This document shows positions 1 to 10,400 of a stretch of DNA of 64,000 bases, in pieces. Below the pieces are notes generated by a model. The model searched no databases. It was not told the origin of the DNA and worked only from the letters and a program-made list of their open reading frames with translations. Made by a program: the position numbers and the translations under genes. How positions within the stretch are numbered: position 1 is the stretch's first letter; the number at the start of each line of letters is the position of its first letter. Location of the stretch: assembly GCA_033063855.1 (NCBI GenBank), contig CP093831.1, forward strand, positions 1,550,001 to 1,614,000. Direction: 5' to 3'. This stretch comes from Smittia aterrima. Its lineage: Eukaryota > Arthropoda > Insecta > Diptera > Chironomidae.

Positions 1-550
1 AGGATCAATGCAGCTCGCTTCACGAGTTGTTTATCCAGAATATTTATCAACAACTAAGGCAAACTTTTATCTTTTCGTGACGATTATGCAATTTACTTCT
101 CGTGGATTTAATTTCAAAAGTAAGCGGTTTGGAAAAGTGTGCAATCTCCTCCGCTCTTGTTTATTTTGTCGCAGACTCTGCAAACACTTTGCCACCTGAA
201 ATATTGCATCTCTAATTACTTTCCAAATCTCGACGAGCTTAATATGCATTTCTCGTCTACCAAGCGACGTCATCGACGACTAAGAACTTCTCGTCAAGTC
301 TGACTGACAAAGAGCAAAGAACTTTCGAATGATGGCTTCTTAACATGCTGAGCAAACAAGCGTCGCTCAATTTCCTGAAAAACGAGAATCGTCAAATAAT
401 AAAAATCGTTGCAATTGACATGAAAGGATTAAATCTTTATTTCATGACATTTAAAATTCATTTGTATATTTGGCCACTGATAAAGTTTGTTCTTCATTTC
501 ATTGTTTGGTTATTACGTAAGTAACACTTGAGCTCCTTAAAATTAATATT
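1..550. other. Non-coding flank downstream of the LGR receptor
   Basis: No convincing coding region is seen on either strand; the reading frames here are short, overlap each other and match no family I know. A TTTATT at about 435-440 is AATAAA on the minus strand and is a plausible polyadenylation signal for the receptor whose stop is at 551. Confidence 0.5.
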
Positions 551-3500
551 TCATGAGATTTTCTTAAGATTTTTTACGAAAACTTGTCCACTTAGAAGAC
601 GTTGAACTGCAGAATGAGTTGTAAACTTGTGGAGTTGCCTTAGCGTGAGAATCCTCGGCGGTGACTGTTGGCAAATTAAAAAGTTTCTTTTGGGTCCCTT
701 TAGTTTAATTTGAATTAAAATTTTCTTACTTTGCATCTGTGAGTTTGCATCGAGCTTTCGATTAAAGCTTCGATTGCTGAACGTCATCCAGATTTGATCT
801 CGATACTTTGGAGTTGTGAATGTGAAAAGCAGAGGATTGACTGCTGAGTTGAGAGGAAGCGTGAAAATAATAAGCCAAGCGTAAAGATCTACAGACAACT
901 CATATTCCAACACAGCCAATGTCTTTGAAATGATGATTGGCACCCAGCACATCAAGTCCGTGAGAACTATGAAGAAGAATCTAAAGGGGAAATAGTTATC
1001 GATTTGAAATCGGAAGCTTTTTTGTTCTTCACCTGATAGCAAACTCATAATCGCGAAGCTGTAAAGTTGTCGCTTGTCTAGTTCTCCAAACTGAGAGCAA
1101 CAGAAGAGTGTAAAGTGTTGCAATGACAATGAGAAGAGCTGGGTTTATAATGAAGAAGATGAGAGCTGAGTATTCCCATCCGACTTGATGCGTATCTTCG
1201 ATAAACAGCGGAAAGCATGTTCCTCCATTGTGAAGGCCGTAGAACCTTGTCGATGACTGAAACATGATGACTGGGAAGACCGCAATGAAAATGCCGATGA
1301 CCCAGATGATGAAGAGACTCAACACAACGTGTTTATAGTTCAGTCTAAGAAGGCCAAACGGATTTGAGATCAATAGAAATCTCTCGATGGACATGAACGT
1401 TAAAATCAGAATCGTCACTTCAGATGAAACTATCGAGAGCACGCCAGCAAGGATGCACCAAAACGATTGAATCCAATCATAAGCTTCGGCTTGATAATTT
1501 GATCCAAAGCGAAAGTCATGCCAGGTGATGATTGTGAGATAAAAACTCATAATCAAGTCAGACACCGCAAGATTCTTGATAACCACGCTGACAGATTGAT
1601 TCTCGTCGTGACTTTTGAATCTCCCATACAAGACCATCAGGTTAGCAATGCACGTCACGAAAATCATGATTACAGCAGCGATTCGAAGAGTTCGATTGGT
1701 CAAAAGGTCAGTGCTGGATGAAACGCCTGTTGTCGATAAAATGAATTGAAAGAAAAAGATTCTAGAAGGAGATTTGTAACCAACCATCTGTCGTTGGGCG
1801 ACAAATTTTCGTCAATCGATGCGATGCTTTCACGGTCGTGTACGGGACCTTTGAGCAGTAGTTGAATTTCTTGAAGACGACGTACTTCAACTTTTTCATA
1901 CTTCCAATCGCTTTGAAGTTAATGTTGTCTTGTGGAATTCCATTGAGGCTTCTGAAAAGAGATTTTTTTAAATTCCTTAAAAGTCATAACAACGTTTGCT
2001 GCGCCAAAAAATAATTTTCTTGGTTCTTGAAAAATATTTTTCTTAGAAAATTTAAATATTTAGAAGAAAAACATTTCACCATCGACCTCAAATTAAATAT
2101 TCACAAGACAAGGAAACTTTATTGAGTAACTTACAAGAAGGAAGGATCGAGAGATGCCAACAGTTCTTCGTCAATCAGAATGTTTAATCCGTCAAGATAC
2201 CTGAAAAATATTCGACAAGATAAATCGTTCAGCCCGTCGAGGGAAATTAGACATCGATACGAGTTTTCTATTTTCTCACAAAGCGTTCAGTTTCGTCATG
2301 AAGTGAAAGCACTTGCTGTCGATGAAGTGAATGGGATTCTCAGAGAGTTGTCTAAAAACAAATTTCGAGTCAGGCGAGAAGTGATTTTCAATCATGCTGA
2401 GCTTACAACTCCACGAGATTGAGACGGTGAAAGGTTGTTGCTTTGATGACTTCGATGCTGTTGTGTCGTAAGGATCTTCACGCAAGTAAATAAAATGAGA
2501 AAAGACAATTACGGGCATCTCCAGTAAGCGCGATTTAATTTTATGGCCTGCATTCACTTCGCTGCATTAAACTTTGTCGGAGATTTTACAATCGAATTCC
2601 AATAAAATTTTATTGAGAAAGGACGAAGCTGTCATATCACTGATTTATTGTAATTCGAATCTTTCTCTTTCTTTTCTTTTTATTTAATAGAGAACAATTC
2701 AATGTTGTCGTGACATAGAAATCATTCATTCGTCTTACGCTCCAATTAGTCTCATGAAATCTCCTCGAGCATAAAAAGAGGAAAGAAAAACATTTTTCTA
2801 CTCACAGTTTCTCTAACTTTTCCAATTTTTGAAACGGCACGTCGATGGATTTGATTTTGTTGTTGTCGAGGAGGCTTGGGAATTAGAAATTGTAAATTAT
2901 TCTCAACAATCTCACAGATATTCGCTTACAGCGTCAATAGACTCGGCATCACCGGAAATTGAGTGCTCTCTAAAGCTAAACTGTTCGTTCCTAATTCAAG
3001 TATTCGAAGCTGCTTTAATGGCGCAAAGATGTTCAAATCGAAGTCTTTTAGAAGATTACAATCAAGCGCCAAGAACCACAAAGCATCCGCGTCGATAAAT
3101 ATTTGCTTTGGAAGCACTTCGATTTGATTGCTGTTTAAAAATCTTGTGGAGACCAATAATAAATCGACGAGAACTCTTATTTCCTTTTCAAAATACTCAC
3201 AATCTCCTCAATCTCTTCAAGTTCGAGAGAAGCTCGTTTGGAATGAACGAAATGTTGTTGCGACTCAAATCGCTGGAAGATATTTTTGTGTGAAAACAAT
3301 TGATTGAAATCGTAAAGGAGAGAGACAGCAACTTACAGATTGCTCAGATTGTGATAAGTCTTGAATGAGTCGCCTGGATTAAGTGTCAACGAAATATTTT
3401 TGAGATAAAGAATTCCGACCTAGAAATGAATTTTTTCTTAGAAATTAATTAAGCGAAATTAAATGTTTTCTCACATCTTTTGGAAATGAGGTTGGTGGAT

Positions 3501-4302
3501 GTGATTCTTTGCATCCAACGTAGATTGCAGTTCGGCAAACACACTCTTCAGGAATTTCCCAGGAATTAAAAGCTTTGGGAAATATTCATCAATCAAAATC
3601 TTTAAATTACTTTCAACTCAATTTACCGCAAAAGTTTCGAAAGAGATCGTAATCGGTGAAATTATATTTCGTCATCGTTGCATTCAAGATTCGTTCACCG
3701 TCTCTATCGTTTAGCTTAGTAGCTTTAAATGATCCGTGCAGGTTATTGCACATTTTCGGGCTCTCATCAGAACGATCCTAAATCAATTTAAACAAGATAA
3801 CTCACAAGGATGTTGATTTTAATTAACTTCCTCGACATACCGAGCAGTGAAATACGAAATCGCAAATAAATTTCTGAGGGACGCACTTCGTTCCTTTATC
3901 ACACGAGAGAGAGTCGCTGGGACATTTACCTAAGATATTTTGTTAAACAAAGAAGAAGTTCTCAATCTAATCGAGTGAAAATATTTTTGGTTCGTTGGTC
4001 GATAATTAAAAAGCTTGCGAATAAAAAAATGAACTTTTTCCACTTTAAAACTTTTTTTTGAATTCAAGAATTTATCGAAAATATTTAATTAATTACTTTC
4101 CACACTTCTCAATAAAAAGTTTAAGGTCTTCACTTGAACAACTTCTAAGAAAGCTTCGCGATTAATATTAATTATCTCAATTTTCCATTCAATGAATCAA
4201 TTACTGAAGCTCACCCAATGAGGCGTAAAACGTTGATATCGAAGTAAGGACGACTAATCCAAATAATGCAAAGCCAAAAACGATTGACTTCTTATGGCTC
4301 AT
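551..4302 (-). CDS. Relaxin-type leucine-rich-repeat GPCR (LGR type C, Lgr3/Lgr4-like)
   Basis: A class A GPCR of the relaxin-receptor type, which in flies senses insulin/relaxin-like peptides at the plasma membrane. The first coding exon (4215-4302) encodes a hydrophobic signal sequence starting MSHKKS. The next (3841-3929, 3627-3777) form one LDL-receptor class A domain with the expected cysteines and the acidic CSDRSDES calcium motif, split by an intron. An N-terminal LRR cap (EECVCR) and several LRRs follow between about 2130 and 3600 (for example SDLSRNNISFIPNELL). The hinge exon (1785-1951) ends before an intron at 1727-1784; the seven-helix domain spans exons 1033-1726 and 551-980, joined across a 52-nt intron at FAIR/FFFIVLTD. 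NPLLFTF is the helix-7 NPxxY-like motif. A Met in the 1727-1784 intron is not the start. LRR exon edges are approximate. I cannot tell Lgr3 from Lgr4. Confidence 0.85.
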
Positions 4303-4745
4303 TTCCTTTAGTTATTAAAATAACACTTCGAGGTATAATAATCGTGAAAAAGATTTATCTAATGATGAGCAAAATATTTCTCACTGAGCTTGAGCTTTCG
4401 AAGCTAAACTTTCACTAACTTTATCACAAACAAAATTTGGGATTCTCCAACTAAAAGTAAAACTGATAAAGCTAAGTGGCCAACTAAAGATAAGTCCATC
4501 CTATCGCGACGTGGTATAAAAGTTGACTGATGCTTGCCGGTGGCCAGCGAGGACTTTTATAATAAAAAAAAGCTTTCACAACAATTTTCCGAGAGATAAC
4601 GATTCGGCGCAATTCTCTTTATGAAGCACGTGCGATTGCTTTAGAATTGCAATTTTACTTCGTGTCCTTGGTCTTAGCTGCGAATTAAAATATTAGTTGA
4701 ACTATAAAAAAAAATTATGTTATGATGTAGACTCCGGCAAATTTC
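4303..4745. other. Upstream region of the LGR receptor
   Basis: AT-rich non-coding DNA between the receptor start and the tRNA-like array. It should hold the 5' UTR and promoter of the minus-strand receptor. No open frame or recognisable motif was found. Confidence 0.4.
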
Positions 4746-4751
4746 AATTTT

Positions 4752-4820
4752 TGGGATTCGAACCCGCGACTAATGAAAATTTTCTTATCGATGCATCTCC
4801 AATTAGACCATCAAACTCTC
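4752..4820 (-). repeat. tRNA-like element A (degenerate, minus strand)
   Basis: On the minus strand this has a tRNA-like internal promoter: an A-box-like TGGTCTAATTGG followed about 35 nt later by a B-box-like GGGTTCGAATCCC (T-arm). The ~70 nt length is that of a tRNA, but the ends do not pair as an acceptor stem and no clean anticodon arm is seen. It is best read as a tRNA-derived repeat or pseudogene. It is near-identical to the element at 5306-5374. Confidence 0.65.
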
Positions 4821-4988
4821 TTTATCTTCGTTGATCAATTGCCGAATTCTGTTTCCTTTAAAACATTTTTTTTATGAAAATTATTTATCTCGCCCTTGCA
4901 AATTACCTCAAAAACGTAAGAAAGTAAATTAAAAAAAAAGTTATTCAAATAAAAACCTTGTACCAGAACATGACAACATTTCAATTTA

Positions 4989-5058
4989 TGAGATTCGAAC
5001 CCGTTTTCTTCTGAACTATTTTAACTGATGCATCTTCAATTAGACCATCGCACACTCT
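4989..5058 (-). repeat. tRNA-like element B (degenerate, minus strand)
   Basis: The same architecture as element A, with TGGTCTAATTGA and GGGTTCGAATCTC boxes and a shared GATGCATC palindrome, but a different middle segment. It is most like the element at 5559-5630. It has no acceptor stem. Confidence 0.6.
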
Positions 5059-5305
5059 AAATCTTTGTTGATCACTGAACTAATTTGGTTACAAACTGAA
5101 GAAGTAGCAATTAAAAATTATAATCGCACCTAAAGATATTGTGGAAGAGATAGTTTGAAATTAAGTTAACTAAATTTTTCATAGGTCGAGCATAATGAAT
5201 GTGCTTTTGATCTTTGTCTAAGACTCTTGGATGCGAATTAAAAATTTGAAGTAAAAAAAAATTAAAAAATTTAGTCTTAAAAATCAACACGTGATATAGT
5301 TATGA

Positions 5306-5374
5306 GGGGATTCGAACCCGCAACTAATGAAAATTTTCTTGCCGATGCATCTCCAATTAGACCATCAAACTCTC
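5306..5374 (-). repeat. tRNA-like element A' (copy of A)
   Basis: A near-identical second copy of the 4752-4820 element, about 555 bp away. It keeps the A-box-like and B-box-like sequences and the middle segment with a GAAAATTTTC palindrome. The following DNA also resembles that after element A (for example the CAAGTTACCTCAAAA... versus CAAATTACCTCAAAA... stretches), which points to a tandem duplication of a larger unit. Confidence 0.65.
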
Positions 5375-5558
5375 TTATTCTGCATCGATCACTTGTCTAA
5401 TTCTCTGTATCCTTTGAAACTGATTTTTTATTCAGAAAATTATTTAACTTTCAAGTTACCTCAAAAGCTTAAGTAAGTAAATAAATAAAAAAAGATTTTT
5501 CATAAAAGACCTTGGGAGTTAGATAATATTATTTTCAATTTTTTAATATTACAATTTT

Positions 5559-5630
5559 TGGGATTCGAACCCGTTCTCTAATGAGAACTACTTTAGCTGA
5601 TGCATCTTCAATTAGACCATCGCAAACTCT
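5559..5630 (-). repeat. tRNA-like element B' (copy of B)
   Basis: The fourth element in the array, most like the one at 4989-5058. Its middle contains a perfect GTTCTC-ATTA-GAGAAC hairpin directly before the T-arm-like GGGTTCGAATCCC. This hairpin sits where a long variable arm would be in a Ser/Leu-type tRNA. The other stems are not preserved. Confidence 0.6.
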
Positions 5631-5914
5631 AAATCTCTCTCGCTCAATTAACTAATTCGGTTCAAAAATGAAGAAATATCAATTACAAATTATAATCGCC
5701 ACTAAATAAATTGTGATCGTTTGAAATAAAATTAACCAAAATTTCCAAATGAAAAGAAACGACGAGTTTACTTTTGTAAATTAATTCCGACAAAGTCCGT
5801 TGCGAGTCGCGCACGTCGAGGAAAACAAAAATTATTAAGAATTTGTATTTCTCGATTTCTTGGAAATTCAAGTTCGAATAAATTTAATTATCAAAGTTCA
5901 CCAGAAGATAAAAC

Positions 5915-6694
5915 ATGGAAGGAAACAGAGAATCTGATCCGAGAGTGAGTATTTCTTTGCGAATTCAAATTTTATTCAAAAACACGAATTTTCTTTTAGA
6001 ATATTCCATCAACATCTCGCAATCCCTTTGCTTCAGACATCATGTCGACTTCTTACAGCGAGATCTCATCAGCTTCAGCGATGAATCAAAACTATGAGAA
6101 GATGGACGTGGGTGAGGATTTGATTGAAGATGAACCTTTGATGAACAGACCGGATTCGCTTTACGATCCGTACGACAATGAAGGGCAATGTAAGTTAATG
6201 AAGAAATCTCTTTAACGAATTATTTTTGAAAGAATTTTCTTTTAGTTGTCGCTGATGAAACAAATCCCGGAATGAAACATTTCGTTGCCAATGATCTTGA
6301 GTACAAAATAAAGATTTCATCTCCAGTTGGAACGAGTCAGCCATTAAACAGTTTACCAAAGCAGTTTTCATCATCGCTCCCACCTCAACTTGATTCAAAT
6401 GTTCTCAATGATTTGGAAATCGAAGCTCAATACCTTGCAGCTAACATTGACAACTTAACAGAGAACTTGGCGAACTTACTTCATTCCATCAGCTCAATCA
6501 CAGCAGACAATGTTGAAGTCTACAAGAATTCCGTGACGAAGCTCACCGACACCATTGACTCGAATATCAAATCGATGTACTCGATCATCGCGAAATCAGA
6601 AGAAATATCGAAGTCAATGAATAAAGCTGAGCAGATGGCAACGCGAATCAGAGAAATTCGAAGGCTTGTCGATTTGTTTGAAGCGACTCTCTAA
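5915..6694 (+). CDS. BORCS6: BLOC-1-related complex subunit 6 (lyspersin)
   Basis: A subunit of BORC, the complex on the lysosome surface that recruits ARL8 and kinesin to move lysosomes outward. Coding exons are 5915-5944, 6000-6189 and 6246-6694 (222 aa), with introns of 55-56 nt. The N-terminal third is low-complexity and acidic. The conserved part starts at MKHFVANDLEYKI, matching HFVANNLQLKI of vertebrate lyspersin, and continues as a C-terminal helical region (LEIEAQYLAANIDNLTENL to REIRRLVDLFEATL) typical of the family. The protein is shorter than the vertebrate form because the disordered N-terminus is reduced. AATAAA signals lie at about 6750-6770. Confidence 0.88.
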
Positions 6695-7417
6695 ATTATT
6701 TATTAACCGAATCTAAATATTTCTAGTCAAATCAATCGTTGTTTATTGTCAATAAATTAAAATAAATTTCCCTTTCAACCCAAACATAAACATAAGCATC
6801 GAGAATTGAATGAACTCTCCGCCAGCTGTTGTATCTAAACATAAATTGAATGAAAAGCATTTCTCCAATACATTCACGAAATGCATCAATCGCCACGTGC
6901 TCCCCCTCTCACGTTGTCGTCATGGCAACGAAATGTTTCGTCTACAAACCTGTTGGAAATGTTTACTCACAAGCGGTCGCACATGTAAGCCGAGGATATG
7001 AATCATTCTATCGATTTTATCAACGTCTGTGCGTTTGCGCGAAATCAGTTTTTCACAAACACGAGAAATATGGCAGAAAATCCCGTCGCTGGGAATATTT
7101 TTTTAAATTAAGCGATTAAAAGTGAACAAAGTCGTGAAAATTTGTTGGAACTCTAAAGTTTCAGGTGAGTGAAGCGACAAAAGCTTGAAGTTCGACGTAA
7201 ACAACTTTCGGATTCCTTCAAAAACATGAAACAACATTTCAACCTTCATGGCGAATGTTTTTCTCGAAACATATTTTTAGAGTTTCCCCTTCGTCAAAGT
7301 GTGATTAACCCTCGAGATCAAATTAATTATTCACTACGCGTAAAATATTGCAGAAGGGAGTTCGAGAAAAGTTGTTAATCTTAATAATATCTTGATTTTT
7401 AATTTCGATTTGTTAGA
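6695..7417 (+). other. BORCS6 3' UTR and ARFGEF3 promoter/5' UTR
   Basis: The left part holds the BORCS6 polyadenylation signals. The right part is probably the first, non-coding exon of ARFGEF3: a donor (CAG/GTGAGT) at about 7163 pairs with the acceptor TTTGTTAG just before the ATG at 7418. A consensus X-box lies at 6916-6929. The short open frames here (for example 6850-7119) have no family match. Confidence 0.5.
6916..6929 (+). promoter_or_regulatory. X-box-like RFX binding site
   Basis: GTCGTCATGGCAAC fits the RFX consensus RYYNYYWWRRNRAC at every position. It lies about 500 bp upstream of the ARFGEF3 start codon and about 220 bp after the BORCS6 stop. In flies such sites drive ciliary genes in sensory neurons. 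Function here is inferred from sequence only. Confidence 0.4.
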
Positions 7418-10400
7418 ATGGAAGATTTGCTGCAAAACATTATCAAGGAAGCTTCAGGAAAGCAGCTTCAGAACTTGAAGCAAGCAGCTCAAATCGCCCA
7501 CGGTAAGAGCTAAAACAAAAGAAGAGATCTTTGAATTATTCATGACTAAAGCATCGATTATTTAGATAAGCTTTTTCGCCAACATGGAATGCACAGAGAT
7601 CCGCCGTACGAGCTTCGGAGCGTGTGCTTTATAGCTTTGAAAATGGCTTTGGATAGCAAACGTTCCAACTTCATTACAATGGGACTAAACGGAATGCATG
7701 TAAGCTACTCATTAGCATATTAACAATTCGACAGAGACTAAGAATAACTTTTGTCAACGACCTTTTTATTATTGCAGAAGTTGATAAGAGACGAAAGGTT
7801 TTTCATTGGTTTGGAACCGGAAGATGACTCAAATTGGCTTCCAGCACAACTGCTTCGCTCGACGAATGGCATTTCATGTACCGGAAATAGTAGCGAGGAG
7901 ACTGTCGTCAACGTTCTACGACTCTTTCTCTCGATGGCGTGCTCACCAAATATAACTTTAAATGGTCGCTTGCTAATTGAGGTTTTGTCACGATGCGGCG
8001 AGTTCTGGGAATATGGAACGAGATCAACGAAAGCTGCGTCATTGGCATCGGCCAGTCAGTGCTTGCGAACGTTTTGTAATTTCCTAAAAGACGAAGCTGA
8101 TGAACTGAAACGAACTGCGCCGTCTGGAAGTAATTTGTTGGCCACAACAACAATTTACAATGAAGTAATTCCTGTTATGCAATGGCTTTGCTCGAAATTG
8201 ATTGAGCCTAACAACGGAACGCCTAAGAAACAACACAGCTCGTTGTTCTTGATGGAATGTATTTTAACGTTGACATCGTCATTGCCGCACGACGTTCACT
8301 CGTCACCACACTTCACAGCTTTCTTATGGAAAACCTTCTGTCCGAGTCTTGCTGCTTCGTTAGGATCACCAGGAAGAGTTAACATTGACAAAAAGTTTTC
8401 GTACAAAGATGCGATTCACATAATTGAGAGTGAGAACAGAGGATTCTTCACTCGGCCGGGACTTGACGGCCCCGAAGCTCGATGCGTTTATCTAACAGCT
8501 GTTCAATTACTGAGAGTCGCTGGACCACAAGGTTCACTTCGACCAGTCTTGGAAGCTCTCTTCCATCGAATGCTTCTTCTGCCTTTGCCACAGAATCGTT
8601 CCGAGCCGCTGAGATGCGTTCGCGATGCTTTCAAAAATCCACAAAGACTTATTGATCTCTCTGTGATCCTTCACTACGATAAGAATCAAAGTGTCTCCGA
8701 TGACATGGAATTGTTCCGTTTAATTATCGATTCAATGGAAGAATGTGCAATTAGTGCCCACTCAGCTTTCGGATCTGATGAATCATTGCACACAAGTGCT
8801 GAAAGTCTCGTTGGACTTTTGTCGAGTCTTCAAACGCTTTGCACTGGAGAAATCGACAACATAATGACAGATCAAGTGGCTGAAGTTTTAAACTCTCGAT
8901 ATGCGACGTTGAAGGAAGCAGACTACTACGGTCCTTTAACATACCAATCTCTTATTCGTTTGCCACGAGATTATAGAGACGCCGTTGCTGAATTGAAGCA
9001 AAATCGATTTGACGCTCCATCGGACTCTGACAATGAAGATGGAAACGGTCAACATCAACCTGATGGTGATTTGATTTCAAATGGATCGGGAGAGACTGAA
9101 GGACCAGAAGACGATGGAGACTCATCGGACGAGCAATCGAAAGCTGAAGCCAATTGGCTCTACTCTCATTTCTTCGATGCAAAGATTGACGGAGAGAGTG
9201 ACCGGAAACACGCAAAGGAATTTGCTAAAATCTTAAAATCACAACTCGTTCCAAGTTTGCTTAAGCTTCACAGTTCAATAGAAATCGATTCAGAGATTCA
9301 AGAGTTCTCATCGAATGTTTGTCATCAAAATACAATGAACATCTCCGACTTTGACTACAATTTAACGGCCATCAACGCTGATGGAATTTACTTGGCTGTT
9401 TACTCTGCTTTCTTGTTGAGCTTGCAGTTGATGAGGGTCGGACATTACGATAAGACAGACGTGAGTGATTTTTACGAATCCCCTTTCGACTTATCTGATT
9501 AAAGAGATTTCTTTTGTTCCAGGGGCAAATTACGATTCCACTTTCAGAGCAACAGTTTGTCACTTCAGTGCAAAATGCTGGAGTCTTAGTTTATCTCTCA
9601 TCAGCTTGGCTTCGAGAACTGTATCAATGCATTCTAGCGTCAAATCCTATGGAAGCGTTGAACAGAATCGAAGATTCCATGAGCAGATGCACTTTGATTG
9701 ACATGATTTGCGATGCGGGTGGAGTTGGAGCTACTCAAATGATGTCAGAGTGGCAGAGATTGCAATCCGTTTCAAAATACATGAATCAGACTGTGACTGA
9801 GACTGACAAGCAAAAAGCGGCCAAGAAATTGGCGAGAAGACTTTTGACTTGCTGCTGGGATTCGATGGTGGTGATTTTAAGTGCTGGCCTTGGAGAGACG
9901 CAAGACTCGAAAGCTGCAAAGCTCGTCAAATTCTCAAAGAAACATTTAAAAGTTGGCAATGGAAACAAAAAGCGACAGACAGGCGAAGCTGCGCTTTATG
10001 CGTTAAGTCTTGAAGGATTGCATGCCGTAAGGAGATTAAAACATTTCAAACTTAATCTTTTAATTAAAATCTTTTCAATTTAGGCTGCAACGTTAAGCAA
10101 TTCATTGCAACTTCAACACTTAGCCGGAAAGATTCTTAACATGATTGCTACGAATGTCTGTCAAACTTCGGGTCCAAAACTTCCCAGCTCACAAGCTCTG
10201 TCAATGGAATTAGTCTTGACGGGAGGATTAGAATTAGGAAGTTGCTCGGAAGATTGTTGGCTGCCGGTATTTTCAGTTTGTCGTCACGTGACTCAACTTG
10301 AACACGATTTATTCAGCAGTTCAAGTTCGGCAAATGTTTCTACAGGGTCGAACGTGACGAATAATAAGAACGACGACTCGCCAAGTAGAGATAAGAATAA

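Noticed and set aside
1029..1787. A separate GPCR starting at MVGYKSP
   Set aside because: The first ~20 residues are the 1727-1784 intron read through; the true exon joins the hinge at DG/VSSST.
4752..5630. Functional tRNA genes
   Set aside because: The A- and B-box-like sequences are present, but acceptor and anticodon stems do not form by eye.
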